Below, piece by piece: positions 18,820-27,314 of a stretch of 64,000 nt of DNA. The notes beneath the pieces are model-generated. The model ran no database searches. It was not told where the DNA came from and saw nothing but the letters and a program-made list of their open reading frames with translations. The first letter of the stretch is position 1, and each line of letters opens with the position of its first letter. Source of the DNA: Konateibacter massiliensis (lineage in GTDB: Bacteria; Bacillota; Clostridia; Lachnospirales; Lachnospiraceae). Position numbers and translations under genes: made by a program. The stretch covers positions 776,001 through 840,000 of the forward strand of contig NZ_LT860098.1 in assembly GCF_900184995.1 (NCBI RefSeq), written 5' to 3'.

Positions 18820-18894
18820 TTACACAGACATTTTTTTAAACCCCGTCACGGCATATTGAACGATTGACTCTTCTGGCATTCCCACTGGAATCAT
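18820..18894 (-). CDS. Putative 24-residue peptide
   Basis: ATG at 18894 follows AAGGA with six bases between, and the frame ends at TAA 18820-18822. The peptide starts MIPVGMPEES and ends GFKKMSV. It has no signal peptide or membrane segment and I do not recognise it. It is the first reading frame of the transcript started at about 18974. Coding status rests on the ribosome site and promoter alone, so it could also be the surviving start of a decayed gene. Confidence 0.35.
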   Translation of the reverse strand: MIPVGMPEESIVQYAVTGFKKMSV

Positions 18895-18980
18895 CCTCTT
18901 TCCTTCGAATACTTTTAATTAGTTTTTTCTCTTTCTAATTATTCGTATTGTCTTATATGCTTTATCTCTTTGTTAAGCTA

Positions 18981-19009
18981 ATCTTAGCATAAGAGTCTTA
19001 TTTTGTCAA
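18981..19009 (-). promoter_or_regulatory. Near-consensus sigma-A promoter upstream of the 24-codon gene
   Basis: -35 TTGACA (19004-19009), exactly 17 bases, -10 TAAGAT (18981-18986). The transcription start is expected near 18974. Confidence 0.7.
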
Positions 19010-19147
19010 TGCAGTTTGTCATTTATTGTATTATTATTTTTCTTTATGTCGCTTTCTTTTTTATATTTTGTTTATTGTATTAATTTTCATGTATTTTCTG
19101 TTTTTATTATCAATAGTGAAAATATCCCATTTCCTATGATATAAAAA

Positions 19148-19184
19148 CAGAGCGAAAAATGTGTTTCATGCATTCTTCGCTCTG
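19148..19184. terminator. Terminator of the aconitase-family gene
   Basis: CAGAGCGAA pairs with TTCGCTCTG, with an inner AATG/CATT pairing. Read on the minus strand it is followed by TTTTTAT. It lies 14 bases past the aconitase stop. Confidence 0.85.
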
Positions 19185-19197
19185 CTTTGTTTTAATT

Positions 19198-21486
19198 TTA
19201 GTCTCTATAGGTATTAATCAAGCATCCTTTTAAAATAATGTTTCTCTCATCATCTGTCAGCTCACCCATCCTCAGAGTGAATTCCTTCAGTGTGTCTCCC
19301 ACAACGAACGCCTTCATTTCCGTCTGCTTTTCCTCAACTGCTTTTTTGATATCCGGCACGAAGATATAATCACCATTCTTAAACGGAAGCTCCTCTTTAT
19401 CAATAATAAATGGAAGCATACCCCAGTTAATCAGATTGGAGCGGTATCTCTTTGTCGCATACTCATTGGCAATATTCGCCCAGCCACCGAGCACTCTCTG
19501 ACATGATGCAGCCTGTTCACGAGCGGAACCGTCTCCCGGCTTCACTGCAAAAATCGTACTTCCGATTCCTGTATTTTCATTATTTACAGAAGCGTATTTC
19601 TCTTTGATTGTCTTAAATACAGGTTTCAGCTCGGATAATGCTTCCTCCGGTGCCTGTCCTGCTCTTCTTGCATTCTCTGCCTGATGCACTTCCTTTGCTC
19701 TTCCTACATATTCCGGATCTTTTCTGGAAAGCGTAAACTCTGCCAGTCCAATCGGGTTAGAGCGGTATGAGGAGGTCTCTCCGGACGGAATTAATTCGTC
19801 CGTTGTCGTAACAGGATCATGAATCTCAGATACAACCTTAATCAGCATATTGTCAGTAAGATTTGACATTTCAGGCCAATCCTTAATATTTGGACCAAAC
19901 TTAATCTCAACGCTTGGGTCTGCAACTCCCTTGCTGTCAAATACACGATTTTCATATATTGTCTTATCAAAGAAATATTTTGGATTTGTAAAATCAACAT
20001 CCATATCTGTTGCCGCTGTCAAATATCCCTTGTTTGCTGCCGTAGCCGCAATGGAACGAGCATCCATAAGTGCAACTGAAGAAATTTGTCCGTTCTGCAG
20101 CTTAGAGCCTTCGCGGTTCGGGAAGTTTCTTGTTGAGTGTCTGATACTGAACGCATTGTTAGCCGGTGTATCGCCCGCGCCAAAGCAAGGTCCGCAGAAT
20201 GCTGTTTTCACAACTGCTCCTGCTGCCATCAGCTTCGCAACACTGCCGTTTTTCACAATTTCCATATAAATCGGAGTACTTGCCGGATATACACTCAATG
20301 TAAACTCATCCGATCCGATACTTGCGCCGTTTAAGATATCCGCCGCATCACAAATATTTTCAAAGCCGCCGCCTGCACAGCCTGCAATAATTCCCTGCTC
20401 TACATAAAGCTTTCCGTTTCTCACCTTGTCTCTCAGGCTGAAATTCACTGCTCCGCCAAGACTTACAAGTGCCTTCTTCTCACAGTCTGCAAGGATATCC
20501 ATCAGGTTGGCATTCAACTCCTCAATGGTGTAGGTATTGCTCGGGTGGAACGGCATAGCAATCATCGGCTTTACCTTGCTTAAATCCACATAAATCATAC
20601 CGTCATAGTAAGCAACCTTGTCCGTATTCAGCTCCTCATAGTCTTCTTTTCTTCCGTGAATTTCATAGAACTCTTTTATTGTGTCATCTGTCTTCCAAAT
20701 CGAGGAGAGACAGGTGGTCTCTGTTGTCATTACGTCAACACCCATTCTAAAATCAGCGCTTAAGTTCGCCACTCCGTCTCCGATAAATTCCATTACCTTA
20801 TTGTTTACATAGCCATTTGCAAACACTTCACCGATGATAGCAAGGGCAACGTCCTGAGGTCCTACGCCCTTCTGCGGCTTTCCGGTAAGATAAACGCCCA
20901 CTACCTTCGGCATATTAATATCGTAGGTTTTGGACAAAAGCTGCTTAACAAGCTCCGGTCCTCCTTCTCCGATTGCCATTGTTCCAAGCGCTCCATATCT
21001 GGTATGGCTGTCGGAGCCAAGAATCATCTTGCCGCCGCCTGCAAGCATTTCACGCGCATACTGATGAATAACCGCCTGGTGAGGAGGAACATAGACACCA
21101 CCGTACTTTTTCGCACTGGTCAGTCCAAATATATGATCATCTTCATTGATTGTTCCGCCTACTGCACAAAGGCTGTTGTGGCAGTTGGTCAGTATGTAAG
21201 GAATCGGAAATTTCTCCAGTCCTGACGCTCTTGCTGTCTGTATAATTCCTACAAAGGTAATATCATGGGAGGTCAGCTTGTCAAATTTCAGCTTTAACTT
21301 CTCCATGCTTCCGGATGTATTATGTCTTTCTAATATACGATATGCAATTGTTCCTTTTGCTGCTTCTTCCTTGGAAGGAACCGCAGAACCCAGCTTACTG
21401 CTTAATGCTGCGCTTGCTTGCTCATTGTCTTCAATAATTTCAGTGCCATTTAATAAATATGCACCGTTTTTGTATAATTGTACCAT
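19198..21486 (-). CDS. Aconitase-superfamily hydratase (YbhJ-like aconitate hydratase)
   Basis: A 762-residue member of the aconitase/3-isopropylmalate dehydratase family. The three [4Fe-4S] ligand cysteines are visible as GCAGGG (about residue 375) and CGPC (about 440). The C-terminal swivel domain is present. Length and overall pattern resemble the YbhJ-type 'putative hydratase' subgroup rather than the 890-residue AcnA. The reaction is probably citrate/isocitrate isomerisation or a related hydration; the substrate is not proven. GGAGG lies upstream of the ATG. No citrate synthase or isocitrate dehydrogenase gene is adjacent, so pathway context is missing. It is monocistronic, with promoter at 21525-21553. 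Confidence 0.88.
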   Translation of the reverse strand: MVQLYKNGAYLLNGTEIIEDNEQASAALSSKLGSAVPSKEEAAKGTIAYRILERHNTSGSMEKLKLKFDKLTSHDITFVGIIQTARASGLEKFPIPYILTNCHNSLCAVGGTINEDDHIFGLTSAKKYGGVYVPPHQAVIHQYAREMLAGGGKMILGSDSHTRYGALGTMAIGEGGPELVKQLLSKTYDINMPKVVGVYLTGKPQKGVGPQDVALAIIGEVFANGYVNNKVMEFIGDGVANLSADFRMGVDVMTTETTCLSSIWKTDDTIKEFYEIHGRKEDYEELNTDKVAYYDGMIYVDLSKVKPMIAMPFHPSNTYTIEELNANLMDILADCEKKALVSLGGAVNFSLRDKVRNGKLYVEQGIIAGCAGGGFENICDAADILNGASIGSDEFTLSVYPASTPIYMEIVKNGSVAKLMAAGAVVKTAFCGPCFGAGDTPANNAFSIRHSTRNFPNREGSKLQNGQISSVALMDARSIAATAANKGYLTAATDMDVDFTNPKYFFDKTIYENRVFDSKGVADPSVEIKFGPNIKDWPEMSNLTDNMLIKVVSEIHDPVTTTDELIPSGETSSYRSNPIGLAEFTLSRKDPEYVGRAKEVHQAENARRAGQAPEEALSELKPVFKTIKEKYASVNNENTGIGSTIFAVKPGDGSAREQAASCQRVLGGWANIANEYATKRYRSNLINWGMLPFIIDKEELPFKNGDYIFVPDIKKAVEEKQTEMKAFVVGDTLKEFTLRMGELTDDERNIILKGCLINTYRD

Positions 21487-21524
21487 TCTGTTTCCTCCTC
21501 TTTCTAAAAATCGTACTAGAAAAT

Positions 21525-21553
21525 ATTATAAAGGTATCTGATTGTAAAGTAAA
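21525..21553 (-). promoter_or_regulatory. Promoter of the aconitase-family gene
   Basis: -35 TTTACT (21548-21553), 17-base spacer, -10 TATAAT (21525-21530), 39 bases before the start codon. The rest of the gap to 21931 is AT-rich, with no other feature I can support. Confidence 0.65.
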
Positions 21554-21931
21554 GTGGTAACTTTTTATTTCAGTCACTTTGTGTTGTATTTCCGCCATGC
21601 TGCTTATAATTTAGTCGGCAAATCACATTTATAAAAGCACACACATCTACCGTCAAATTATGAATATCGGGTATCCTGCCGTAGAAATATTTATACAATT
21701 TTTGTTGTGTGGCTAAGCCCCCATATCCAATTACAGAAATATTTTCGAAGTCCTAAACCACATTGCAAAATACGATTGTTATATAACTATACCTTATTTC
21801 GTGAGTTTTTACAAATCAAACCTCTTATAATATGATTGATGATTAAAAAAGGCAAATAGTCAAAATACAATTTTGATATAAATATTGTTTGCAAACGCTC
21901 AATTATAGCTCTATGAATGGAGGTTGAATTT

Positions 21932-22084
21932 GTGATAGCTTTACTTATTTTGGAAGTTTTGCTGCTAATTGCTGCATGCTTCTTTATTCCAAAGGTGGTT
22001 TATTCCCCTAAGACACATGAATTTGCAAAGACTCAGTATAATAAATTTCTTCACAATCTGTATGGGGATGAGCATGAAGATTAA
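21932..22084 (+). CDS. Small single-span membrane protein, 50 residues
   Basis: A GTG start lies eight bases after GGAGG (21919-21923), and the frame runs to TAA at 22082-22084. The product has one strongly hydrophobic helix (about residues 2-20), then a polar tail (KVVYSPKTHEFAKTQYNKF) and an acidic end GDEHED. The tail charge suggests the C-terminus faces the cytoplasm or binds a partner. I do not recognise the family. It converges on the acyltransferase-like gene, whose stop is 15 bases away. Too short for most gene finders. Confidence 0.6.
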   Translation: MIALLILEVLLLIAACFFIPKVVYSPKTHEFAKTQYNKFLHNLYGDEHED

Positions 22085-22098
22085 ACAAGTCTATATAT

Positions 22099-23205
22099 TC
22101 ATAACCGTTGTTTCATATGATTCCATACCCAAGTGAAAAACATACAGACAACAGCAATTAATACGCCGATTGGAATAACCCAATAAACTGTAAGATTTCC
22201 AAGCCCTAAGATTTCCTTTATCGCTATACTATAGGTGATTAAAAGCCACTGCATAATATAGATGGTATTCAGATTTGCCGATATATATTTCACGGTATTT
22301 TGTATTCTTCCTTCAATCAAACAGGAAAAATAATAGTATACAGATATGGAAACACCTATGATACTTGCAATCCATAGGGTGCTGATGAAGTTCTGCTGAT
22401 AATAGGAATCTCGTGCACCCACAAAATAGCATCTGACATCAATTCCCAACGCAACGCTTCCCGCTGTAACACTGATTAATGCCACAACACTAAGCCACAG
22501 CACTCTGCTATAAAAATTATGTTTATCACTAACCCGCCGAAGCAGATAAGCAAAGCAGATTCCCATAACCGGATATATAAGCCACAGCGTTGCAGGAAAT
22601 GCGATATAGTGATTTGTATAGAACATCAGTCCCAAAACATACTGTAATACTTTAGGAACAGAATCAAAGGAGCCTATAAAAAGTGTTCCAAACACCTGAA
22701 AAACAAGAGCTGCACACAGCAGCATCCAAGGCTTTAAGGATAATTGCTTCATCAGCGCCACAAGCAGAAATGCCATTCCTGCAAACTGCAATATATCTAT
22801 GGTTCCGATGGTATCGATTAACGCCTTTTGATAGTCTGTTTCCAATTCCATTCCCTTTGCAATTATCATGAGCAAGGTTTCTCTAAAAAAGTTTAACGCA
22901 TATCCCATCAGAATTAGCTTAACACCACGACTGGCAAATTCCTTTGGAGAATCATGCTTTGTATATACCATTCCTACTCCCATGGCAAACATGAAAATCG
23001 GTGCAGCCATGGGCGCCCCAAAAAATTTAATAACCAAATGTAAAAAGCTTTGCGGCATGATACTGCTGTCCAATACACTCATATTGTCGCAGACATGAAC
23101 AATGACCATAAAAAAGATTGCAAGAGTCTTTGCCACATCAAATTCAAACTGTCTTCCGGTATTTACTTCTTCTTTTACTAATATCGACATCTTATTTAAC
23201 CTCAT
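22099..23205 (-). CDS. Polytopic acyltransferase-like membrane protein (DUF1624 / heparan-alpha-glucosaminide acetyltransferase type)
   Basis: A 368-residue protein with about ten predicted membrane helices. The start region, RQFEFDVAKTLAIFFMVIVH, carries the D...H pattern found in membrane acyltransferases (DUF1624/YeiB/acyltransferase-3-like). It probably moves an acyl group across or onto a surface glycan; the substrate is unknown. ATG at 23205 (GGTAGG upstream) is preferred over GTG at 23211. It overlaps the GNAT gene stop by 14 bases, so the two are co-transcribed from the MerR-type promoter at 23855-23885. Confidence 0.72.
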   Translation of the reverse strand: MRLNKMSILVKEEVNTGRQFEFDVAKTLAIFFMVIVHVCDNMSVLDSSIMPQSFLHLVIKFFGAPMAAPIFMFAMGVGMVYTKHDSPKEFASRGVKLILMGYALNFFRETLLMIIAKGMELETDYQKALIDTIGTIDILQFAGMAFLLVALMKQLSLKPWMLLCAALVFQVFGTLFIGSFDSVPKVLQYVLGLMFYTNHYIAFPATLWLIYPVMGICFAYLLRRVSDKHNFYSRVLWLSVVALISVTAGSVALGIDVRCYFVGARDSYYQQNFISTLWIASIIGVSISVYYYFSCLIEGRIQNTVKYISANLNTIYIMQWLLITYSIAIKEILGLGNLTVYWVIPIGVLIAVVCMFFTWVWNHMKQRL

Positions 23206-23821
23206 TTTCACCTACCATTTGCTTGCTAAACAAAAAGCATGTCAACGGAACTTCTTTTCCAAGCTGCAGCATGATATCCTGACTTTCAACTTGTTCAAAT
23301 CCACGATGCTCATAAAAATGATAGGTGCAGTTGGTGTCTGTGAATAGATATAACAACTTGCCAGCCTCCCGTTGTTCCAGTTCTTTCATCATGTAAGAAC
23401 CTATGCCTTTCCCCTGCATATTAGGATCTGCAACCACAAAACATATTTCACCGTCAGGATTTGCCCTCTTCTTATAATTTTGAAGCATTTTCCTGTTTGC
23501 ATCCTTATAAGAAAAATCCTTGTCTCTTAATATGACTTTCATAATGAGCTCCATGGTTTTTACATAGAGCCCTTTCCAAATGGATCGATACCTTTTAGGT
23601 TCTTCCCTCACATCAGCCAATACTAATCCAACAAGTTTTCCCTCCATGTAAGCCGCTATCATTTGTGTTGCTCTTTGCATTTCCATATACAAGAAGTATT
23701 TTCCGTACATATAGAGTTCCTTTTCATTTTCCATGTATCGGTTGAAGTTCATCCCCTTTACGGCGAATTCGATTGCCTTATCATAATCTTTTCTTTCTAG
23801 TTCTTTTAATTCAATCCGCAT
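23192..23821 (-). CDS. GNAT-family N-acetyltransferase
   Basis: A 209-residue GNAT protein with an acetyl-CoA pyrophosphate loop at PNMQGKGIGSYMM (Q/RxxGxG/A type) and C-terminal motif YHFYEHRGFEQVE. ATG at 23821 is chosen because GGGAG sits eight bases upstream; an earlier GTG at 23869 would lie inside the promoter region. It is the first gene of a two-gene operon with the membrane acyltransferase-like protein, transcribed divergently from the MerR gene. The substrate is unknown (amine, antibiotic or protein N-terminus). Confidence 0.88.
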   Translation of the reverse strand: MRIELKELERKDYDKAIEFAVKGMNFNRYMENEKELYMYGKYFLYMEMQRATQMIAAYMEGKLVGLVLADVREEPKRYRSIWKGLYVKTMELIMKVILRDKDFSYKDANRKMLQNYKKRANPDGEICFVVADPNMQGKGIGSYMMKELEQREAGKLLYLFTDTNCTYHFYEHRGFEQVESQDIMLQLGKEVPLTCFLFSKQMVGENEVK

Positions 23822-23854
23822 ATTTTCATCTCCCTTGTTTTGGTGTATAATCGA

Positions 23855-23885
23855 ATCATAATGTATCACGTTACGTGACTGTCAA
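23855..23885 (-). promoter_or_regulatory. MerR-type promoter with 19-base spacer and palindromic operator
   Basis: -35 TTGACA (23880-23885) and -10 TATGAT (23855-23860) are separated by exactly 19 bases. Inside lies the perfect palindrome TCACGT-T-ACGTGA (23866-23878). An overlong spacer with a centred dyad is the hallmark of MerR-activated promoters, where the regulator untwists DNA to realign the hexamers. The MerR gene starts 39 bases away on the other strand. Confidence 0.85.
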
Positions 23886-23923
23886 TCAAAAAAATTATGA
23901 AATGCAAAACCAAGGAGAATAAT

Positions 23924-24736
23924 ATGCAGGACAATCTACTTCTGACAACAGGTCAGATGGCAAAACTACACAAAACAACAAAACGTTTGTTACAATACTA
24001 CGATGAAATCGGTCTTTTTTCTCCGGCTATCAAAGGTGAAAATGAATACCGCTATTACTCATATGAGCAAAGTCCGGAATTGGAAATCATCCTTTCCTTG
24101 AGTGAGCTTGGAATGAAGTTAAGTGAAATCAAGAATTATCTTACTTCACGTTCTCCTGAAAATTTATGCTCTCTTCTTAGAGAAAAACAAAAACTTCTCA
24201 GAGAAAATCTTAAGAACTTTCAACTGATAGACCAAATGCTTTCAAACCATATAAATAACGTGGAAAAATCCTTTCAAATTCCTTTTAACTCAACATATAA
24301 GGAATATCAGCAGGAAGAACATCTGCTTGCTACACCTGAGACAACAGAAGATTCCATAGAAACAATTTATAAGACTATTTCAGGAACCCTCATTAATACC
24401 GATGAGCGCCATCTATATTGTCATATATATGGCTCTATCCTTCCACAGTCCTCCTGGCAAAATCACGATTACACAACATACAATCGCTATTATTTCAAAA
24501 CGGTAGCGCCATCCGTTGGAATGCCCTTATTAAAAAAGCCAGCGGGCAATTATCTTTGCATCAACTGGCTTGGGAACTGGGACACGCTTAAAAATGCTTA
24601 TTCTATTTTAATAAAGTATGCCGAGGATAATGACATAGCATTAACAGGGGATGCCTATGAGGATACTATCCTTGACGGTTTTTCTGTGCAAAATGAGAAT
24701 GAATATGTCACCAAAGTCATGATTCAGATTGCATGA
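23924..24736 (+). CDS. MerR-family activator with effector-binding C-terminal domain
   Basis: A 270-residue protein with an N-terminal MerR winged helix-turn-helix (TTGQMAKLHKTTKRLLQYYDEIG...), a coiled-coil dimerisation helix to about residue 115, and a C-terminal GyrI/BmrR-like effector-binding region. ATG at 23924 follows AAGGAG by six bases; an ATG nine codons earlier has no ribosome site. It is divergent from the acetyltransferase operon and probably activates it by binding the 19-base-spacer promoter. The effector is unknown; drug-like or cationic compounds are common for this architecture. Confidence 0.9.
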   Translation: MQDNLLLTTGQMAKLHKTTKRLLQYYDEIGLFSPAIKGENEYRYYSYEQSPELEIILSLSELGMKLSEIKNYLTSRSPENLCSLLREKQKLLRENLKNFQLIDQMLSNHINNVEKSFQIPFNSTYKEYQQEEHLLATPETTEDSIETIYKTISGTLINTDERHLYCHIYGSILPQSSWQNHDYTTYNRYYFKTVAPSVGMPLLKKPAGNYLCINWLGNWDTLKNAYSILIKYAEDNDIALTGDAYEDTILDGFSVQNENEYVTKVMIQIA

Positions 24737-24752
24737 ATCTCTCTAAAACATG

Positions 24753-24790
24753 AAAACGAATGACAAACAATAATGCCACTCGTTTTGTTT
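24753..24790. terminator. Terminator after the MerR gene
   Basis: AAAACGA pairs with TCGTTTT around an AATG...CACT region, followed by GTTT. It lies 16 bases past the merR stop. Confidence 0.65.
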
Positions 24791-24871
24791 AACATATTAT
24801 ATATTATTATCCTTCATCTACAATTAGCATTGTTAACACGTCTGCAAGAATTCTCATAGAGGCCTCTACTA

Positions 24872-25375
24872 TTACTTTATTCGATTTTTAAACCAATTGT
24901 TTGTTTCATCGACTGTATCTTGTGTAAGAATATTATTATAAACTTCACTATGCAGCCATTCTAAGGTTTTCGTACTTAAGTACTTTTTCATTTCCTGCTC
25001 TGCTTCTAGCATTACAACACTTATCAAACAAGGACATTTTGTATGCGATTCCGGCAAATTATTCTTATCTAATAGTATATTATTTTGCCTAATTTCTGCA
25101 CACTGAAAAAATGGCTCATTTCCCTCGACTGCCTCAACGATATCCCAAAATGTTATTTCGTTTGCTTCACGTGCAAGTTCATATCCACCTTTTGCACCTG
25201 GCACTGATTTTACAATTCCAGACTTGCCTAACTTTGTATATACTTTAGACAAATATGTTTCTGATACTCCTTGAAATGCTGCCAAATCTTTAATACCGAT
25301 TGATTTCCCCTCTTCGATATTAACCATATATAACAAACAATGGATCGCGTATTCTACTCCAACCGAAAACTTCAT
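24872..25375 (-). CDS. Rrf2-family transcriptional regulator
   Basis: A 167-residue Rrf2 protein with an N-terminal winged helix (KFSVGVEYAIHCLLYMV ... SETYLSKVYTKLGKSGIVKSVPGAKGGYELA). Cysteines at FFQC and KCPC lie in the region where IscR/NsrR-type members bind an Fe-S cluster, though spacing differs from IscR. It is divergent from the FMN-binding-protein gene, which is a plausible target for redox or nitrosative control. The exact signal cannot be deduced. Confidence 0.88.
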   Translation of the reverse strand: MKFSVGVEYAIHCLLYMVNIEEGKSIGIKDLAAFQGVSETYLSKVYTKLGKSGIVKSVPGAKGGYELAREANEITFWDIVEAVEGNEPFFQCAEIRQNNILLDKNNLPESHTKCPCLISVVMLEAEQEMKKYLSTKTLEWLHSEVYNNILTQDTVDETNNWFKNRIK

Positions 25376-25479
25376 TCTAACTCCTTCTAATGCTTGATTT
25401 ATCCTATTCTTATTCTACATATTATAATTAATTGAACTCTATCATATCATATTTTCTTTGTATTTTCCATTTATATGTA

Positions 25480-25508
25480 TTGACATTTCTATTTTTATAT
25501 TGTATTTT
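25480..25508 (+). promoter_or_regulatory. Promoter of the FMN-binding-protein gene
   Basis: -35 TTGACA (25480-25485), 17-base spacer, -10 TATTTT (25503-25508). This leaves a leader of about 100 bases before ATG 25612. An Rrf2 site could lie in the AT-rich gap 25376-25480 but no clear dyad was found. Confidence 0.6.
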
Positions 25509-25611
25509 AATTACAGACACATTTTATCCGCGATAGTATTTATCTGAATTCCAAAAGATGTGTGATATAGAAATATAGTAAATAATCTAATAAAAAGGAT
25601 GGTATTTTAAA

Positions 25612-25986
25612 ATGTTAACAGAAAAATTATATGAAGTTTTAAATCACGAAGGTGTTGTTTCTATTGTTTCTTGGGGAAATGACGAACCACATGTAACAAA
25701 TACATGGAATTCCTACTTAGTTGTTACTGAAGATGAAAGAATTCTAATTCCTGCTGCAGGACTTCGTAGTACAGAAGCTGATGTTACTGTAAACAATAAA
25801 GTTAAAGTAACATTGGGCAGTAGAGAAGTTATAGGATTCAACGACTACCAAGGAACAGGTTTCTTACTTGAAGGAACTGCTAAATTCTTTGACTCCGGAA
25901 AAAACTTTGAAATGATGAATGCAAAATTCCCATTTGCAAACAGAGTTCTTGAAATCACTGTAAATTCTGCAAAACAATTATTATAA
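25612..25986 (+). CDS. FMN-binding protein, pyridoxamine-phosphate-oxidase-like split barrel
   Basis: A 124-residue protein that closely follows the small FMN-binding protein of Desulfovibrio vulgaris: LYEVLNHEGVVSI, HVTNTWNSYL, TEADVTVNNKVKVTLGS, GTGFLLEGTAKF. It is a soluble flavin-binding split barrel thought to take part in electron transfer or flavin handling. The length is as expected. It is divergent from an Rrf2 regulator and has its own promoter, suggesting redox-controlled expression. Confidence 0.88.
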   Translation: MLTEKLYEVLNHEGVVSIVSWGNDEPHVTNTWNSYLVVTEDERILIPAAGLRSTEADVTVNNKVKVTLGSREVIGFNDYQGTGFLLEGTAKFFDSGKNFEMMNAKFPFANRVLEITVNSAKQLL

Positions 25987-26013
25987 TGGGATTAAGGATT
26001 AGAGATATAAAAA

Positions 26014-26083
26014 GGGGGATGTCGCACTAGCTGTGATATGCTCCCCCATATAGGACAATAAAATGTAAAAGTCCTATATGGGG
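26014..26083. terminator. Two overlapping, mutually exclusive stem-loops between convergent genes
   Basis: Stem 1 pairs GGGGGA (26014-26019) with TCCCCC (26042-26047) and, on the minus strand, is followed by TTTTT. Stem 2 pairs CCCCATATAGGAC (26044-26056) with GTCCTATATGGGG (26071-26083), a perfect 13-bp stem. They share 26044-26047 and so cannot form together. An outer 11-bp pairing, 25995-26005 with 26121-26131, could enclose both. At minimum this is a bidirectional terminator. Confidence 0.65.
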
Positions 26084-26123
26084 TATTTATCATGTCTACT
26101 TTAGAGGGATCATATCAAGTTCT

Positions 26124-26291
26124 CTAATCCTCTTTTTTCTTCTTAAAATGATAATAAAAAGCAGTTGAAGCAATCATAACTGCAAAGACTATGTACATAT
26201 ATAAATTAGACATATTTAGTATCCGAATAATACCTACCAAAAGAATACAAATAATAATAAAAATATGCATGATATATGATTTGTTTTTCAT
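26124..26291 (-). CDS. Small membrane protein, 55 residues
   Basis: ATG at 26291 follows GGAGGGG by three bases, and the frame ends at TAG 26124. Two hydrophobic helices (about residues 8-25 and 30-47) are followed by the basic tail KKKKED. The family is not recognised. It sits at the left edge of the accessory region, convergent with the FMN-binding-protein gene, and next to the remnant of a serine recombinase. It may belong to the island. Coding status rests on ribosome site and composition. Confidence 0.55.
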   Translation of the reverse strand: MKNKSYIMHIFIIICILLVGIIRILNMSNLYMYIVFAVMIASTAFYYHFKKKKED

Positions 26292-26361
26292 GTACCCCTC
26301 CACAATAATATAACTTGTCTGATTTTATCATGCAGTCAAAAAGAATGCAACCCATAGCTAT

Positions 26362-26631
26362 TTGGTTTACCAGTCTGACTTTTTTCTTTTCTAAACATTC
26401 TACAATTTCCATTAGGACCTTGACACTTCTGCTTAGTCAGAAAAAATCCAGTATGTAAATTTCATCACCCTCACGCACATACTCTATCATAAGTTGGAGT
26501 TGTTCCCTCTTGGTATCCTTACCCGATACCTTCTCCGTAAACCATTTGTCAATTTCATGTTTCTCTAATGCTTCAGTCTGTCTTTCCTCATTTTGCTCTA
26601 CTGTACTTACTCTCACATATCCTATTCTCAT
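26362..26631 (-). pseudogene. Remnant of a small serine recombinase (resolvase/invertase)
   Basis: From ATG 26631 the frame reads MRIGYVRVST, the catalytic-serine motif of serine recombinases, through GKDTKREQLQLMIEYVREGDEIYILDF. It then meets an in-frame TGA (26437-26439) where the family usually has arginine (DFSRLSRS). Translation past the stop continues recognisably as LSRSVKVLMEIVECLEKKKVRLVNQ and then loses similarity. The catalytic domain is incomplete and the DNA-binding domain is gone. It marks past mobile DNA at the left border of the island. Confidence 0.8.
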
Positions 26632-26934
26632 ATGCCATCCGCCTTTCAATAAATAAATTTCAGGCTTAAATCGCCATGTTAAAATAGGCTACACCCTTGT
26701 TATGCAATTCCTGCTATCTCTAATTTTGTAAAAATAGAATTATGTAGGATTGGGATTTGGCACTATTTTTTTCATGTAAATTTAAACTTACCTATATTCA
26801 TTTATTGGCAGGTTTTGTGGCATACCCTTGGTAACCAAAAAGTAGGACTAAAATGGTTACCGGCTATTGGGATTTGGTGGTTGCTTACGTTTTATAAAGG
26901 AATAGTACCTTACACCCCAAAATAAACAAAATAT
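26632..26934. other. AT-rich gap between resolvase remnant and IS copy 1
   Basis: No gene seen. It contains a GGTAACC...GGTTACC inverted repeat (about 26829-26865) and the phrase GGGATTTGG twice, probably debris of older mobile DNA. Confidence 0.4.
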
Positions 26935-27029
26935 TGATGTTAGAATTTAAATAGTACAAGTCAAAATGAGAAATTCCAATATAAAAAATTATGGTACAAT
27001 ACTTGTACTGAATCATGGAGGGTCTCATT

Positions 27030-27314
27030 ATGCCGAAGAACTATGACAAACAATTTAAATTGGATTGCATCCAGTACTATCATGACCACAAGGAGCTTGG
27101 TTTGATTGGCTGTGCCAACAATCTTGGAATCAGCCACCAGTCTATATCAAGATGGCAAAGAGAATTTCGTGAGACAGGTGATCTCGAATCTAGAGGCTCT
27201 GGAAATTTCTCTTCGGATGAAGAAAAGGAGATTGCCCGTCTTAAGCGTGAATTGCGCGACACACAGGATGCACTTGATGTGTTAAAAAAAGCCATCGGCA
27301 TTCTGGGAAAATGA
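27030..27314 (+). CDS. IS3-family transposase OrfA (copy 1)
   Basis: A 94-residue helix-turn-helix protein (GCANNLGISHQSISRWQREF) with a C-terminal leucine-zipper-like helix (EIARLKRELRDTQDALDVLKKAI), as in OrfA of IS3 elements. ATG 27030 is preferred because GGAGGG is positioned seven bases upstream; an ATG 15 bases earlier overlaps that site. It ends in an ATGA overlap with OrfB. OrfA and OrfB are probably also joined by frameshifting into OrfAB, though no obvious slippery run was confirmed. Confidence 0.9.
   Translation: MPKNYDKQFKLDCIQYYHDHKELGLIGCANNLGISHQSISRWQREFRETGDLESRGSGNFSSDEEKEIARLKRELRDTQDALDVLKKAIGILGK

Larger units (their letters stand above)
18302..18974 (-). ncRNA. Candidate RNA unit of about 670 bases between a consensus promoter and a terminator
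   Basis: A strong promoter (18981-19009) and a terminator (18302-18342) enclose a stretch with no long reading frame on the minus strand. Only a 24-codon gene with a good ribosome site is found near its 5' end. An upstream hairpin (CGAATA...TATTCG and ATTAG...CTAAT arms, about 18902-18942) lies just before that ribosome site. The rest is AT-rich with several GAATTC-containing short repeats. It may be a structured RNA, a leader peptide with a long 3' region, or a decayed gene. The boundaries are inferred. Confidence 0.35.

Noticed and set aside
18347..18867. Plus-strand frames of 67-86 codons (Phe/Ile/Ser-rich)
   Set aside because: No ribosome sites; composition is that of translated AT-rich DNA. 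The minus-strand transcript signals are better supported.
21887..21896. GTTTGCAAAC palindrome as a CcpA/cre site
   Set aside because: It fits only part of the cre consensus and its position relative to a promoter is unclear.
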